Source: Fulvivirga maritima (GTDB taxonomy: Bacteria; Bacteroidota; Bacteroidia; Cytophagales; Cyclobacteriaceae). Taken from it: DNA of 64,000 bases. Below the pieces are notes generated by a model. The model was not told the origin of the DNA, made no database searches, and saw nothing but the letters and a program-made list of their open reading frames with translations. Where the stretch lies: contig NZ_CP089980.1 in NCBI RefSeq assembly GCF_021389955.1, forward strand, positions 1,115,501 to 1,179,500. The letters are read 5' to 3'. Positions 52,658 through 64,000 of this stretch are shown piece after piece. The position numbers and the translations under genes were made by a program. Each line of letters opens with the position of its first letter. Positions within the stretch are counted from its first letter, which is position 1.

Positions 52658-54124
52658 GAAGACATTTCACGGCACTATTATTTTTTTGCGCATCGTCTGT
52701 TTCGTATGCCCAATATGACCCATCAGTTTTTGATGCGTCCATTTTTGATAGAACCATAAGCGTATCTCGTGCTCCTGAAAAAGAGGATAACTCATCTATT
52801 GACCTGGCCATGTTCGAGACTGATTCTCTCGGAGATTACTATTTCCCTGAATCAGAGTACGAATTTATTCCTGGCGAAGTAGATTTTGATGTTATCAAGG
52901 ATAGGTTATCATGTATTGAAAATGAGATTCCATTACATTATAATGAAAGAGTTCATGCCTTTGTAAACTACTTTGCGGTAAAAGACCGTGAGTACACGCG
53001 CATGATCCTTAAAAAGGAAAAACCTTTACTTCCCTTTATTTGAAAAGTACTTGAAGAAGTACAATATGCCGGAAGAGCTGAAATACTTATCTGTAGTAGA
53101 ATCAGGCCTTAACCCAACGGCCGTTTCCAGAGCTCAGGCAGTAGGCCTTTGGCAGTTTATGTCCTTCACAGGAAGACACTTCGGCCTGCATCAGGACTGG
53201 TACATGGATGACCGTATGGATCCAGATAAATCTACTGAAGCAGCATGCCGATACCTAAAGCAATTGTATAACATGTTTGACGATTGGGAGTTAGCTATTG
53301 CTGCTTATAATACCGGACCAGGAAACGTGCGTAAAGCCATAAGAAGATCAGGGTATAAAGAGACTTTCTGGGAAATATATCCTTACCTTCATAGAGAAAC
53401 CAGAGCTTATTTACCTCAATTTATAGCTATTGATTATATCATGAGTTATGCTCATGAACATAACTTCCTGGAAGACAATCTGGAATATCAAATAGAATCT
53501 GATACCGTAAGAGTTTCTAACTATCTCCATTTTCAAACATTCGCTAACCAGGTTAACCTTTGTCTTGATGACATCCAAAAGCTGAATCCGGGTCTTAAGC
53601 GTAATGTAATACCTGAAAATGTAAAGAACTATCCTTTTAAAGTGCCTGCTGATATTAAGGCTGACTATATGAGCAGCATGACTGCCATACTTGACTCAGC
53701 TTCCAAAGTAGGTAAAAAGGAATTGGAATATCTTGCTCGTAATACCGTAGGTAGTACTTATGGTAGAGATAAGCTAGTGTATAAAGTGAGATATGGAGAT
53801 GTACTGGGTAAAATAGCTCAAAGATATAATGTAAGGGTTAGCGACATTAAAAAATGGAACAACCTACACAGTAACACTATTCGCATTGGTCAGAGATTAG
53901 CCATTTGGCAAAATGGAGGACAACCAGTACCTAGTTCTGCTCCGCGGACTACCGTAGTAAGCACTAATGCCGATGGTTCTAAATTTTACGTAGTGCAGCC
54001 TGGCGATACACTTTGGGACATCTCCAGAAGGTTTAATAACATTACTTTAGCCGAACTAAAACAAATGAATCAGCTAAAATCAAATGATATTAAACCAGGA
54101 CAGAAACTAATTGTTAGCAAATAG
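52654..54124 (+). CDS. mltD: LysM lytic transglycosylase (MltD-like), apparent frameshift near codon 122
   Basis: The gene starts at TTG 52654 (overlapping gatA) with a signal peptide (FTALLFFCASSVSYA). The first frame ends at 53041-53043 after 129 codons. The next frame continues the protein without a gap: ILKKE then LYFPLFEKYLKKYNMPEELK. One extra base in the A-run at 53018-53022 explains it, and the corrected protein is about 489 residues. The SLT domain has SVVESGLNPTAVSRAQAVGLWQFM with the catalytic Glu, and two LysM domains follow (VRYGDVLGKIAQRYNVRVSD and VVQPGDTLWDISRRFNN). It cleaves peptidoglycan glycan strands. If the shift is real the gene is inactive; if not, it is a sequencing error. 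Confidence 0.85.
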
Positions 54125-54182
54125 TACGGAATCTCCGTCGCTAACAATTATTAAATCTTTCTGCTTTTGATAGTGACGGAAT

Positions 54183-54190
54183 TACCTTTG
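54183..54190 (+). promoter_or_regulatory. Predicted -7 box upstream of the DUF4837 gene
   Basis: TACCTTTG, full TAnnTTTG match, about 70 bases before ATG 54261. A TTTG (54166-54169) lies only 13 bases upstream, shorter than usual. Confidence 0.4.
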
Positions 54191-54260
54191 TCGGGTTATT
54201 ACTATAGAAAACAATGAATTAGGTGCGGCCTTTACCAGGGGCCGGAAACAATTATCAGCA

Positions 54261-55352
54261 ATGAAAAATATCAGCTTAATAACCTTAATAATTTTAATTA
54301 TTGCCGGCTGTTCCGGTACAGGTAAAAAAAACAAAGGGCTACTGCCTGATGCCAGTGGTGGTGCTGGAGAAATTATCATAGTAATGGACTCTGCCCAATG
54401 GAATGGAGAAGTTGGGGATGCCATAAAAACTACGTTTAAGCAAGATGTGCCCGGCCTTCCTAGAGAAGAGCAAATGTTCAAAATCAACCATGTTGATCCT
54501 CGCAAACTAACTAGCTTCTTAAAATCTGTTAGAAACCTCGTTTTTGTGATGACTACTGATGACAATAGCGCCGGTTCTAAAATATTAAGGAACTACTTCA
54601 CTAAATCATCATTAGACAGAATTAATAAGGACGAAAATCTTTTTATCCATACGGCTGACGATGAATATGCTAAAGGACAAGAAGTGATGTATTTATTCGG
54701 CCAAAGCAGTGAATTACTGGCTCAACATATAAGAGAGAATAAAAATAGTCTTCAAAAATTCTTTAATCAGGCAGAAAAAGAGAGACTTTCAAAAACATTA
54801 TTTGCCAATTCTCCTAAAGGACTTACTGAGCTACTAGAAAAAGATCATGGCTGTACCATGACGCTTCCTTTTGCCTATAAACTGGCCGTAAATGAAGATG
54901 GTTTTGTGTGGTTCAGACAAATGAATGCTGAAAATGATAAAAACATATTCATCACTTATCGTCCATATACTTCAGAAAGTATCTTTCAAAAAGATCAACT
55001 CATTCAATTAAGAGATTCTATTGCTAAAAAGCAGCTTTTTGGTGACCCTGATGAACCTAACTCTCACCTCATTACAGAAACCAATGTATCACAAGTACCA
55101 GTGGAAGTAGAGCACCAAACCTTTAAGGGCAAATACTCTATGCAAATGAAAGGAATCTGGAGAACTAATAATGTAACAATGGGTGGTCCGTTTATCAGCT
55201 ACACCATTTTAGATGAAGAACAGAACCGAATTTACTACATAGAGGGCTTTGTTTATAGCCCTGGAAAAAACCAACGTGAATACATGAGAGAAATGGATGT
55301 TATTTTATCCACTTTCGACACAAAAGGCTCTCCTCAAGCTTCGGCTAAATAA
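54261..55352 (+). CDS. DUF4837 lipoprotein, function unknown
   Basis: 363 residues; lipoprotein signal ending IIAGC (Cys17), then SGTGKKNKG. Family marks visible: GGAGEIIIVMDSAQWNGEVGD near the N-terminus, and RYYPxx-type segments later (FITYRPYTSESIFQKDQL). No catalytic motif. The family is almost limited to Bacteroidota, usually near peptidoglycan or housekeeping genes as here, next to the lytic transglycosylase. A periplasmic envelope role is inferred from location only. Confidence 0.85.
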   Translation: MKNISLITLIILIIAGCSGTGKKNKGLLPDASGGAGEIIIVMDSAQWNGEVGDAIKTTFKQDVPGLPREEQMFKINHVDPRKLTSFLKSVRNLVFVMTTDDNSAGSKILRNYFTKSSLDRINKDENLFIHTADDEYAKGQEVMYLFGQSSELLAQHIRENKNSLQKFFNQAEKERLSKTLFANSPKGLTELLEKDHGCTMTLPFAYKLAVNEDGFVWFRQMNAENDKNIFITYRPYTSESIFQKDQLIQLRDSIAKKQLFGDPDEPNSHLITETNVSQVPVEVEHQTFKGKYSMQMKGIWRTNNVTMGGPFISYTILDEEQNRIYYIEGFVYSPGKNQREYMREMDVILSTFDTKGSPQASAK

Positions 55353-55411
55353 GCTTTCTTTTGTACCTTTAGATTCAAAAGAACAATAATTCTAAATTTA
55401 TTCCTGTAAGC

Positions 55412-55436
55412 ACATCACCGTATGGCACGGTGATGT
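55412..55436. promoter_or_regulatory. Perfect 9-base inverted repeat before the malic enzyme promoter
   Basis: ACATCACCG, 7-base centre, CGGTGATGT. It ends one base before the -33 element of the maeB promoter and is not followed by a T-run long enough for a good terminator, so it could be a repressor operator or a weak terminator of the DUF4837 gene. Confidence 0.45.
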
Positions 55437-55437
55437 A

Positions 55438-55469
55438 TTTGGAGCATATTACGCCTATTTTATACTTTG
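55438..55469 (+). promoter_or_regulatory. Predicted promoter of maeB
   Basis: TTTG (55438-55441), 19 bases, TATACTTTG (55461-55469), close to the Bacteroidota pattern with one extra base in the -7 box. The leader would be only a few bases before ATG 55483. Confidence 0.4.
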
Positions 55470-55482
55470 CTAATCATTACTT

Positions 55483-57762
55483 ATGGCTATAAAAATAAGA
55501 AAAGAAGATGCCCTCAATTACCATTCTCACAACCAGCCTGGTAAAATTGAGGTAGTACCTACTAAGTCACTTAGTTCGCAACTAGACCTCGCCCTGGCTT
55601 ACTCACCAGGCGTGGCAGAACCCTGTAAAGAAATAGCAGCTAACAAAGATGATTCCTATAAATACACATCTAAAGGTAATCTGGTGGGAGTTATTTCTAA
55701 CGGAACAGCCGTTTTAGGGCTGGGAAACATTGGAGCAGACGCCTCCAAGCCTGTTATGGAAGGTAAAGGAGTATTATTTAAAAAATTTGCAGGTATCGAT
55801 GTTTTTGACATTGAGATCAATGAAGAAGACCCTGACAAATTTATTGAAATAGTAAAATCTCTGGAACCTACTTTCGGTGGTATTAACCTGGAAGACATCA
55901 AAGCTCCTGAAAGCTTTAAGATAGAACAGGAGCTCAGAAAGCAAATGAGTATTCCGGTAATGCATGATGATCAGCATGGTACTGCTATCATTTCGGCCTC
56001 TGCCCTACTCAATGCGCTGGAAATCATTGATAAAAAAATTCAGGATATAAAAATAGTGGTTAACGGTGCAGGTGCTGCTGCTATTGCTTGTGTGAAATTG
56101 TATATCTCTTTAGGAGCTACTAAGGAGAATATAATCATGTGTGATAGTAAAGGAGTGATCAACACCCGAAGAACCAACTTAGACGAAACCAAATCTGAAT
56201 TTGCCATAGATACTGAAGTGGATACTCTTCAGGAAGCTATCAAAGGAGCTGATATGTTCTTAGGCCTTTCCATTGGAGATATCCTTACGGCTAATGACCT
56301 GGAAGGAATGGCAGAAAACCCTATTGTATTTGCACTTGCCAATCCTAACCCTGAAATTGGTTATGATTTGGCTATGAGTACGCGGGAAGATATAATTATG
56401 GCTACGGGCCGTTCAGACCATCCTAATCAGGTGAACAACGTATTGGGCTTCCCCTACATTTTCAGAGGAGCATTAGATGTACGAGCCACTTCTATTAATG
56501 AAGAAATGAAACTAGCGGCTGTTCATGCCATTGCCAATTTGGCCAAGCAGCCTGTTCCTGAGCTCGTGAATAAGGCTTATGGAGATAACAAAATTCAATT
56601 TGGCAAAGAGTATTTAATACCCAAGCCTTTAGATCCAAGACTGATCACCACTATTTCTCCTGCAGTAGCTAAGGCTGCCATAGAAACTGGTGTGGCCAGA
56701 GCTGAAATAACTGACTGGGAAAAATATCATATTGAACTTCAGCACAGAATAGGTATTGATGAGAAATTAATGTCTCGCATTATCAACAGAGCTAAAAAAC
56801 AGCCACAGAGAGTTGTTTTTGCTGAAGCGCATGACCTAAAAATACTGAAAGCAGCTCAGATCTTGCAAGATGAAAAAATTGCTTGCCCTATCTTATTAGG
56901 TAATCGTGAGTCTATTCAAAAGCTTATTGAAGAGCATAATTTAGACCTACAAGACTCTACTATTATTGACACGGCTGAAGAAAAGGATAAAATCGAAAAA
57001 TTCGCCGTTTCTTATTATGAGAAAAGAAAGCGCAAAGGAGTGACTTTAGCAGAAGCTAAAAAACTGATGCGCGAAAGGAATATGTATGGCTGCATGCTGG
57101 TAGAACATAATGAAGCCGATGCTATTATTTCTGGTCTTACTAAAGATTATCCTAAAACCATCCTCCCTGCTTTACAAATTATAGGCATGGAAAAAGAGGT
57201 AAAGAAAGTGGCCGGTATGTATATCATAGTAAACAAAAAAGGAACTTTCTTCTTTGCTGATACTACTGTAAATGTAGACCCTACTCCGGAAGAGTTGGTA
57301 GACATTATTGGCATGACAGCGCGAGGTGTTAAATTCTTTGATATTGAGCCTAGAGTAGCTATGCTTTCTTACTCAAACTTTGGCAGCAGTAAAGGAGACG
57401 TGCCTGACAAAGCGAAAAAAGCAGTACAGCTGGCTAAAGAAAAATTCCCTGATCTTATTATTGATGGTGATATCCAAGCCAATGTGGCTATAGATAAGGA
57501 AATGCAGCAAAGCAACTATCCTTTCAGCGCATTAGCAGCAAAAGGAGCTAATACACTGATTTTCCCTAACCTGGCTTCAGGTAATATTGCCTATAAATTA
57601 TTAATGGAAATAGGTGGAGCTGAAGCTATTGGCCCTATTTTGTTGGGTATGAATAAACCTGTTCATATATTGCAGCTTGGTAGCTCTATTAGAGAAATAG
57701 TAAATATGGCCGCCATAGCAGTAGTAGACGCGCAGTTATATAAAAAAAACAACCCTAAATAA
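55483..57762 (+). CDS. maeB: NADP-dependent malic enzyme with phosphotransacetylase-like C-terminus
   Basis: 759 residues, the long MaeB form. N-terminal malic enzyme (about 1-430): [59 protein letters not shown]-terminal phosphate acetyl/butaryltransferase-like domain (about 430-759): [35 protein letters not shown], without enzymatic acetyl transfer in known MaeB. It decarboxylates malate to pyruvate with NADPH production. The C-terminal domain gives allosteric control in E. coli (acetyl-CoA). The stop shares one base with the ruvA ATG. Confidence 0.94.
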   Translation: MAIKIRKEDALNYHSHNQPGKIEVVPTKSLSSQLDLALAYSPGVAEPCKEIAANKDDSYKYTSKGNLVGVISNGTAVLGLGNIGADASKPVMEGKGVLFKKFAGIDVFDIEINEEDPDKFIEIVKSLEPTFGGINLEDIKAPESFKIEQELRKQMSIPVMHDDQHGTAIISASALLNALEIIDKKIQDIKIVVNGAGAAAIACVKLYISLGATKENIIMCDSKGVINTRRTNLDETKSEFAIDTEVDTLQEAIKGADMFLGLSIGDILTANDLEGMAENPIVFALANPNPEIGYDLAMSTREDIIMATGRSDHPNQVNNVLGFPYIFRGALDVRATSINEEMKLAAVHAIANLAKQPVPELVNKAYGDNKIQFGKEYLIPKPLDPRLITTISPAVAKAAIETGVARAEITDWEKYHIELQHRIGIDEKLMSRIINRAKKQPQRVVFAEAHDLKILKAAQILQDEKIACPILLGNRESIQKLIEEHNLDLQDSTIIDTAEEKDKIEKFAVSYYEKRKRKGVTLAEAKKLMRERNMYGCMLVEHNEADAIISGLTKDYPKTILPALQIIGMEKEVKKVAGMYIIVNKKGTFFFADTTVNVDPTPEELVDIIGMTARGVKFFDIEPRVAMLSYSNFGSSKGDVPDKAKKAVQLAKEKFPDLIIDGDIQANVAIDKEMQQSNYPFSALAAKGANTLIFPNLASGNIAYKLLMEIGGAEAIGPILLGMNKPVHILQLGSSIREIVNMAAIAVVDAQLYKKNNPK

Positions 57763-58355
57763 TGATCACCTATCTCAAGGGAAAATTAGTTTATAAAGAC
57801 CCAACTTATGTTATTATAGATGTTAATGGAATCGGGTACCACGTGAATATTTCACTTGGTACCTACTCCAGCATCAAAGACGCAGAAAACATCTTACTTC
57901 ATACTTACTTACATATAAAGGAAGACTCTCATACTCTTTTTGGCTTTGCTGATGAAAATGATAAAAAAATGTTTTTGAACCTGATCTCTATTTCAGGAGT
58001 AGGACCTAGTACAGGGCTTATGGTTCAATCATCACTTTCAGCGGCAGAATTACAAGAAGCTATTGTAAATGAAGAGGTTAAAACCATTCAGGGAGTAAAA
58101 GGAATAGGAAGTAAAACTGCTCAAAGAATCATTCTGGAGTTAAAGGATAAACTGAAAAAAGATACTTTAATTCAAGGATCTGATAATTTAAAACCATTAT
58201 CACACAATACTGTCAGAACTGAGGCGTTATCCGCCTTACTAACGCTTGGCATTAATAAATCTTCTGCTGAAAAAAGTATAGATCGCATCCTTAAAAATTC
58301 GAAAAATACAATTACATTGGAAGAATTAATCAAGCTTTCATTAAAAAACGCCTAG
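57762..58355 (+). CDS. ruvA: Holliday junction DNA helicase subunit RuvA
   Basis: 197 residues: OB domain (about 1-62; ITYLKGKLVYKDPTYVIIDVNGIGYHVN), double helix-hairpin-helix domain (about 65-140; VGPSTGLMVQSSLSAAEL, IQGVKGIGSKTAQRIILELKDKL), flexible linker and the RuvB-contacting domain III (about 150-197). It binds Holliday junctions as a tetramer. The start overlaps maeB by one base, and sprA begins 18 bases downstream, so this recombination gene is the middle of a mixed-function operon. Confidence 0.96.
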   Translation: MITYLKGKLVYKDPTYVIIDVNGIGYHVNISLGTYSSIKDAENILLHTYLHIKEDSHTLFGFADENDKKMFLNLISISGVGPSTGLMVQSSLSAAELQEAIVNEEVKTIQGVKGIGSKTAQRIILELKDKLKKDTLIQGSDNLKPLSHNTVRTEALSALLTLGINKSSAEKSIDRILKNSKNTITLEELIKLSLKNA

Positions 58356-58373
58356 ACTAAACCAACTTTTAGT

Positions 58374-61300
58374 GTTGATATTTAAGAGATTTCATAAGTC
58401 GCTCTTTGCTACATTATGTGCTTTTGTAATTTGGGTGGGACTAGACTATTCTGTAAGCTCTAAAGGTCTCAACTTTAGTTCAATAGAAAGTTTGGAATAC
58501 TTCCTGCTTCAGGAGCAAGATACTACTAAACAAGATACTCTGAAGCGAGATTCTGCACGTAATGTACCGTATACTCCCTCCAGACAGCCGAACTATCAGC
58601 CTAGCGACAGATACGGAGATCCTTTTAGTAATTCTACGAGTTCTTCTCCGTTAATGTTACAAGATCCTGCTAGTTTACAGCTAGATGTAGACATAGATAC
58701 AAGCATGAATTACACCATCTATGAAAAAATAGGTGATGTAAACTACAGGCCTACTTCTTCTATGACTTTTGCGGAGTTTAAACAATATCAGGAAAAACAA
58801 CAGCTAAAAGATTATTGGAAAAGTCGGTCTGAAGGACTTGACGGAGAGAGTGCCGTAAGTGGCAGAAATTTGATTCCCCCGATTTACATCAGCCCGGTCT
58901 TCGACAGAATATTTGGAGGTACTTATGTAGAAATCATACCCAGAGGTTTTGTAACGCTAGACTTTGGTGGCAGATGGCAAAGAATAAGCAACCCTAACAT
59001 TCCTATAAGACAGCAGAGAAGCGGTGGCTTTGAGTTTGACCAGCAGATAAGCATGAATGTAGTAGGTAAAGTTGGGGAGAAACTTCAGGTAACAGCCAAT
59101 TTTGACAACAATAACTCCTTTGACTTTGAAAATAACCTCAAAGTAGAATATACAGGTTATGAGGAAGATATCCTGCAAAAACTAGAAATAGGAAATGTAA
59201 GCTTACCCCTTAATAACAGTTTGATTACAGGAGCTCAAAACCTTTTTGGTATCAAGGCTCAAATGCAATTTGGAGACTTATATGTAACCACTGTGGCCTC
59301 TACTCAAAGAGGTAAGTCAGAGTCAATAACTATAGATGGCGGTGGTGCCCAGGGTCGTGAGTTTGAAGTACAAGCCTCTAACTATGACGAAAACAGACAC
59401 TTTTTCTTAGGACATTTTTTCCGCGATAATTACGAAGACTGGTTATCTACTATTCCTAACATTAACTCAGGTGTAAATATTACTCGACTAGAAGTATATG
59501 TAGTTAACACCAATAATAATACTCAGACCTTAAGAAATGTGGTGGGTCTTATGGACTTAGCTGAGCCTGACACTGAAAACTTATATAGAGATACCTGGAG
59601 TAATGGAACTGCTACCCTGGCTAATGCCAATGGAGCCAATAGCTTGTTTGAAGCCATTTCTGGCATTACTAAAAATGCTGACCAGGTAGATGGTGCATTA
59701 CAAGGGTTAGGTCTGGAAGATGGCCTTGATTATGAAAAAATCACTAGTGCGCGTAAACTGGATTTAAGTGAATACACTTACCATACTAAGCTCGGTTATG
59801 TAACCCTTAATAGAAGGTTACAAAATGATGAGGCCTTAGCCGTAGCCTATCAGTATAGCTATAGAGGACAAAACTATCAGGTGGGTGAATTATCAACAGA
59901 CTACAGCAGCCGACCTGAGGATAATGTAATATTCTTAAAATTATTAAGACCTAAGAAAATAAGCATTACTGATAACCAAAATTTCCCTGTGCCTACCTGG
60001 GATTTAATGATGAAAAACATCTATAACCTTAGCGGCACTAATATAGAAGAGGAAGGTTTTGAACTAAGAGTAATTTACCGGGATGACAATACTGGTATTG
60101 ATAACCCTCAACTACAGGAAGGTACTGAGGCCAGTCAAGATCCACTGATCAGACTGCTTAACCTGGACAGGCTAAACCAGAACGAAGACCCGCAGCCTGA
60201 TGGTAACTTTGATTATGTAGAGGATGTAACTATTGATTCAGAAAATGGCCTTATCATATTTCCGGACCTGAAGCCCTTTGCAGATCCTCTGAGAGAAGCA
60301 TTTCAAAGTGATCCACCGGGAAGGCAGCAGACTTTAATTGACAAATATGTCTATGATGAGCTTTATGAACAGACCAAAATTGACGCAGAACTCGTATCCA
60401 ACAAAAATAAATATGTAATAGTAGGTAAGTATCAGGCAGGATCCTCAACCGAAATAGTTATTCCCGGATTTAATATCGCCGAAGGCTCTGTGAGAGTCTA
60501 CGCCGGAGGATCTCCACTACAAGAAGGAGTAGATTATCAGGTAGACTATACTTTTGGAAAGGTAAATATCTTAAATGAAGGCGTACTCAACTCAGGAAAG
60601 CAAATCACTATTTCTTATGAAAAAGCCGATTTATTCAACTTCCAATCAAGAACGTTACTGGGTGCCCGTTTTGACTATAAATTAGATGATGATGTAACTT
60701 TTGGAGCTACCTTACTCCACCTAAATGAAAGGCCGCTAATTTCAAGAATAAGCGTGGGTAATGAACCTATCAGAAATACCAAATATGGTTTTGATGTTAA
60801 CGTGCAAAAGGACTCGCGCTTTCTTACCAAAATGTTGGATAAGCTCCCACTCATTCAGACTAAGGAACCTTCAAGCATTTCATTTAATGCTGAATTTGCA
60901 CAGTTAATACCCGGCACCTCAAACATAGTAGATGGAGAAGGTACTTCATATATTGATGACTTTGAAAGCTCGGCCACGCCATATTCTCTCAGCAATCCTA
61001 CCACCTGGAAACTCGCGGCTACACCGGAAACTGATGACAACCGCTTCTTTGGAGAGTCTGCAGACCTGGAAAATGGATACAAAAGAGCTCGCTTAGCCTG
61101 GTATACTATTGACAACCTCTTTTACCGTAATGACAGGAGAAAGCCTGACAACATTACTGATGAGGAACTGGAAAACAACTATGTGAGACAAGTTATTCCG
61201 CAAGAGATTTTTCCTAATAGAGATCAAAATGTAATTAACATTCAACAGACCTTTGACTTAGCCTATTACCCGGCAGAAAGGGGCCAATATAACCTTAATA

Positions 61301-64000
61301 GCAATGAAACTAATAACGACGGTGTATTCACTAATAATGCCAGCATAAGAAGAAACTGGGGAGGTATAACCAGTGCTATTAATACTGAAATAGATTTTGA
61401 CAAAGCCAATATTGAGTATATTGAGTTTTGGCTTATGGATCCGTTCATTAACAATGCTAACGGAAACATTAATGATGGTAGAGGAAACAACAGACCCAAT
61501 ACTACCGGTGGAGACATGTACTTTAACCTGGGTACTATTTCTGAAGACGTTATTCCTGACAATAAACATGGCTTTGAAAACGGCCTCCCGGCAGATGGGT
61601 ATTCCCTTGATGCACCTGAAGGAGTTGAAGAGATCAGCCCGTGGGGATATACCACTACTCAGCAGTTTCTAACTAATGCTTTTGACAACTCACAATCAGC
61701 AAGAGCTAATCAAGACGTAGGACTAAATGGTATGGGTAATGACAAAGAGAGAAACTACCCGCAATACCCTCAAAAATTCAGACAATTAGAAGATCCTGCA
61801 GGTGATGACTTTAACTACTTTTTAGGAGATGAATTAGATCAAAGAAATGCAGGTATACTAGAAAGGTATAAGAGCTTCAATGGTATGGAGAACAACTCCC
61901 CCGTAGTTTCTAACAATAATGCACTTTACACAGAATCTGGTTCTACCCTTCCTGATAATGAAGACCTTAACGGAGACAATACCCTAAACACGCTTGAAGA
62001 ATACTACGAGTATAAAGTAGATCTTAATCCGGGAGATTTGGAAAACAATGATTACGTGGTAGATCAGGCTACTACAGATGAAGGAGTCAATTGGTACCTG
62101 TTCAGAATACCTATTAGACAATCAAACCTTAACAGCTACGGTAATATTTCAGGATTTAAATCAATAAAATACATAAGAACCTATCTCACTGACTGGCAAG
62201 AACCGGTAGTACTTAGAATGGTTAATTTCCGATTTGTTGCCAGCCGCTGGAGAAGATACACTAACCCTATAGAAGATGCCGATTTTGGAACTATAGATGA
62301 TAACAACCTGGGATATGATGACCTTACCGTATCTGTAGTGAATGTTGAAGAAAATGGAGCAGGTAGCATTAACACCTCTCCATATGATACCCCTCCCGGC
62401 ATAAACAGAGATAGAGATAATACTTCTTCAGTAGAAAGAAGGCTTAACGAGCAGTCATTACAGCTAACTGTAGAAGGTCTGGAAGATGGTCATGCCGCTG
62501 CGTCATTTAAACAAGTGGCCTTTGACTTGATCAACTATGGTAGAATAAAAATGTTTTTACATGCTAACAGTGAAAATGCTGCTGATGATGAAGTCACAGC
62601 CTTCCTGAGATTAGGATCTGATGTTGATTCTAACTACTATGAGATTGAAGTGCCACTCAAAATTTCGAATCCATCCTCTTCTGATCCTGAAGTAATATGG
62701 CCAGAAGAAAATGAAATAGATATGGACATGGATCAGCTCTACTCACTAAAAGCTGACCGTGACGCTGATGGAATAAGCAAAAGAGAACTCTTCCCGCTAG
62801 ATGGGCCAAGAGTGGTAGGCAATAACAGGATAAGGCTTCGGGGTAATCCGGATATGAGTGCGGTCACCTGGCTTACTATCGGGGTACGGAACCCTAAAGA
62901 TGACGGGCAAACCAAAGATGCCATAGTCTGGGCTAATGAGCTCCGAGTCACAGACTTTGACCGAACGAAGGGCTGGGCTGCCAATGCCACCTTAAATGCC
63001 AAACTTGCCGATTTCGCTAATATTACCGCTACTGCACGACATACTACTTTTGGTTTTGGGGGTATTCAATCAAAAATTGCCGAAAGAACCAGAGAGGAAA
63101 CAACGGCTTATGATGTGTCTGCTAATGTGAATGTAGACAAACTTCTGCCTGATCAATTAGGTCTAAAAATACCCATGTACGTCAGTTATGAAAAAACTAC
63201 TATCAAGCCAAAATTTGACCCTGCTAACCCTGATATAACACTAGAAGCCTCTTTACTTAATAAGAGTGTAGAAGAAAAAGCAGAATATGAAAGCATAGTT
63301 ACAGACATTACTACAAGGAAAAGTATCAACTTTACTAACGTAAGAAAGGTTAAAACTAACCCTGAAGCCAAAAAGAGGATTTATGATATAGAAAACCTAT
63401 CCTTTAGCTATGCTTATAGCGAAATGGAAAGGCACAACTTTAATCTTAGGGAGCAGCTTTACAGGAACTATAATGCATCTATTGCTTATAATTACAGTAC
63501 ACAATCCAAACCTTGGGAGCCTTTTCAGAATGTTAAATTCTTAGACAAGTCATACCTACAACTTATTAAAGACTTCAACATAAACTTCCTCCCAAGTAAT
63601 ATTGCTGTGAGAGGAGAGCTTCAGCGTAGACTGGAAAAAACAGTTTATAGAAACAGTGAGAACGTATCTAGCCAGACTAACTTTGAAAAGTACTTCTACT
63701 TTAATAGAACTTATAATCTACAGTGGGATCTAACCAAGAACCTAACACTTGATTATAATGCCCGTGCAGCTGCTGTAATAGATGAACCGGACACTGACCC
63801 TAATGGAGGTTTAAGCCAGTCCTCCAGGGAGCTAATAACTGCTGATCAGTATCAAGATTCAATCATGACCAACCTTAAAAATCTGGGTCGATTGAAAAAC
63901 TTCGATCAAAGCATTAGTGCCAATTATCATTTACCAATAGATAAAATTCCTTTGACTGACTGGGTAGCCACAGATTATCAATATCAGGCCGGTTATTCCT
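58374..64000 (+). CDS. sprA: Type IX secretion translocon protein SprA (3' end outside window)
   Basis: The frame is open from GTG 58374 (or TTG 58377) to the window edge, 1,875 codons. N-terminal hydrophobic signal (about 8-25), then the SprA family block PPIYISPVFDRIFGGTYVEI, IPRGFVTLDFGGRWQR, QISMNVVGKVGEKLQVTANF, and further family motifs (VDGEGTSYIDDFESSATPYS, LEDPAGDDFNYF). SprA is the about 2,300-2,500-residue 36-strand outer-membrane barrel through which type IX cargo leaves the cell; it is also needed for gliding. About 450-600 residues remain outside the window. The T9SS cargo protein at 42.3-43.4 kb is a likely client. Confidence 0.95.

Noticed and set aside
1-64000. CRISPR arrays, tRNA or rRNA genes, prophage, restriction-modification or toxin-antitoxin systems
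   Set aside because: I looked through the intergenic gaps and both strands by eye and saw no direct-repeat array, no cloverleaf or rRNA sequence, and no gene of those families.

Overview
The window is a low-G+C chromosomal segment from a member of the Bacteroidota, most likely a gliding or marine Cytophagales (the Fulvivirga/Marivirga/Roseivirga type of gene content). Four things support this: the type IX secretion gene sprA at the right edge and a secreted protein with a type IX sorting domain; TAnnTTTG promoter boxes with TTTG about 19-22 bases upstream; several Bacteroidota-only families (DUF4292, DUF4837, DUF1599, BT_3928-type DoxX proteins, GH97); and lipoproteins whose cysteine is followed by an acidic surface-export-like stretch. 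I cannot name the species. I saw no rRNA, tRNA, CRISPR array, prophage or replication origin.

Left part (1-7.9 kb): a vitamin B12 uptake locus. A cobalamin riboswitch controls btuB and a downstream BtuG-like surface lipoprotein (cut by the window edge) on the minus strand. btuF-btuC-btuD run divergently on the plus strand without a riboswitch of their own. An insertion sequence with an intact DDE transposase follows btuD, and beyond it lies an orphan 3' end of a lost gene. 7.9-23.7 kb: a mixed region with a DUF285/cadherin-like lipoprotein, a flavoprotein plus membrane polyferredoxin pair (the flavoprotein has an apparent frameshift), a TPR histidine kinase, the FloA/NfeD membrane-organising pair, a WG-repeat protein, a metallo-beta-lactamase/rhodanese fusion for sulfur chemistry, two small proteins, a DUF817 membrane protein and a GH97 glycosidase.

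23.8-32 kb, minus strand: hemJ-sco-cytochrome c (heme and copper delivery to respiration), a MOSC protein, a four-gene overlapping glycosyltransferase operon, and proS. 32-44.5 kb: a Ser/Arg-rich exported protein with an outer-membrane barrel protein, aroK/DoxX/DUF1599, folP-cdaA (folate and c-di-AMP), the threonine-degrading pair kbl and tdh (divergent, with a PKM-repeat disordered protein beside kbl), a type IX secreted protein and a crotonase.

44.5-64 kb, plus strand: cell-envelope and housekeeping genes in close order: a Wzx-like flippase, a sugar nucleotidyltransferase, a TPR protein, a DUF4292 lipoprotein, an EnvC-like amidase activator, tatA, gatA, a LysM lytic transglycosylase (also with an apparent frameshift), DUF4837, NADP-malic enzyme, ruvA and the first 1,875 codons of sprA.

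Points most worth a second look: the B12 locus with one-sided riboswitch control; the flavoprotein/polyferredoxin module with an unrecognised extracytoplasmic domain; the Ser/Arg-rich and PKM-repeat proteins; the orphan gene end beside the insertion sequence; two single-base frameshifts in A-runs that look like sequence errors; and a perfect palindrome against the malic enzyme promoter. I did not find a clearly new defence or mobile system.
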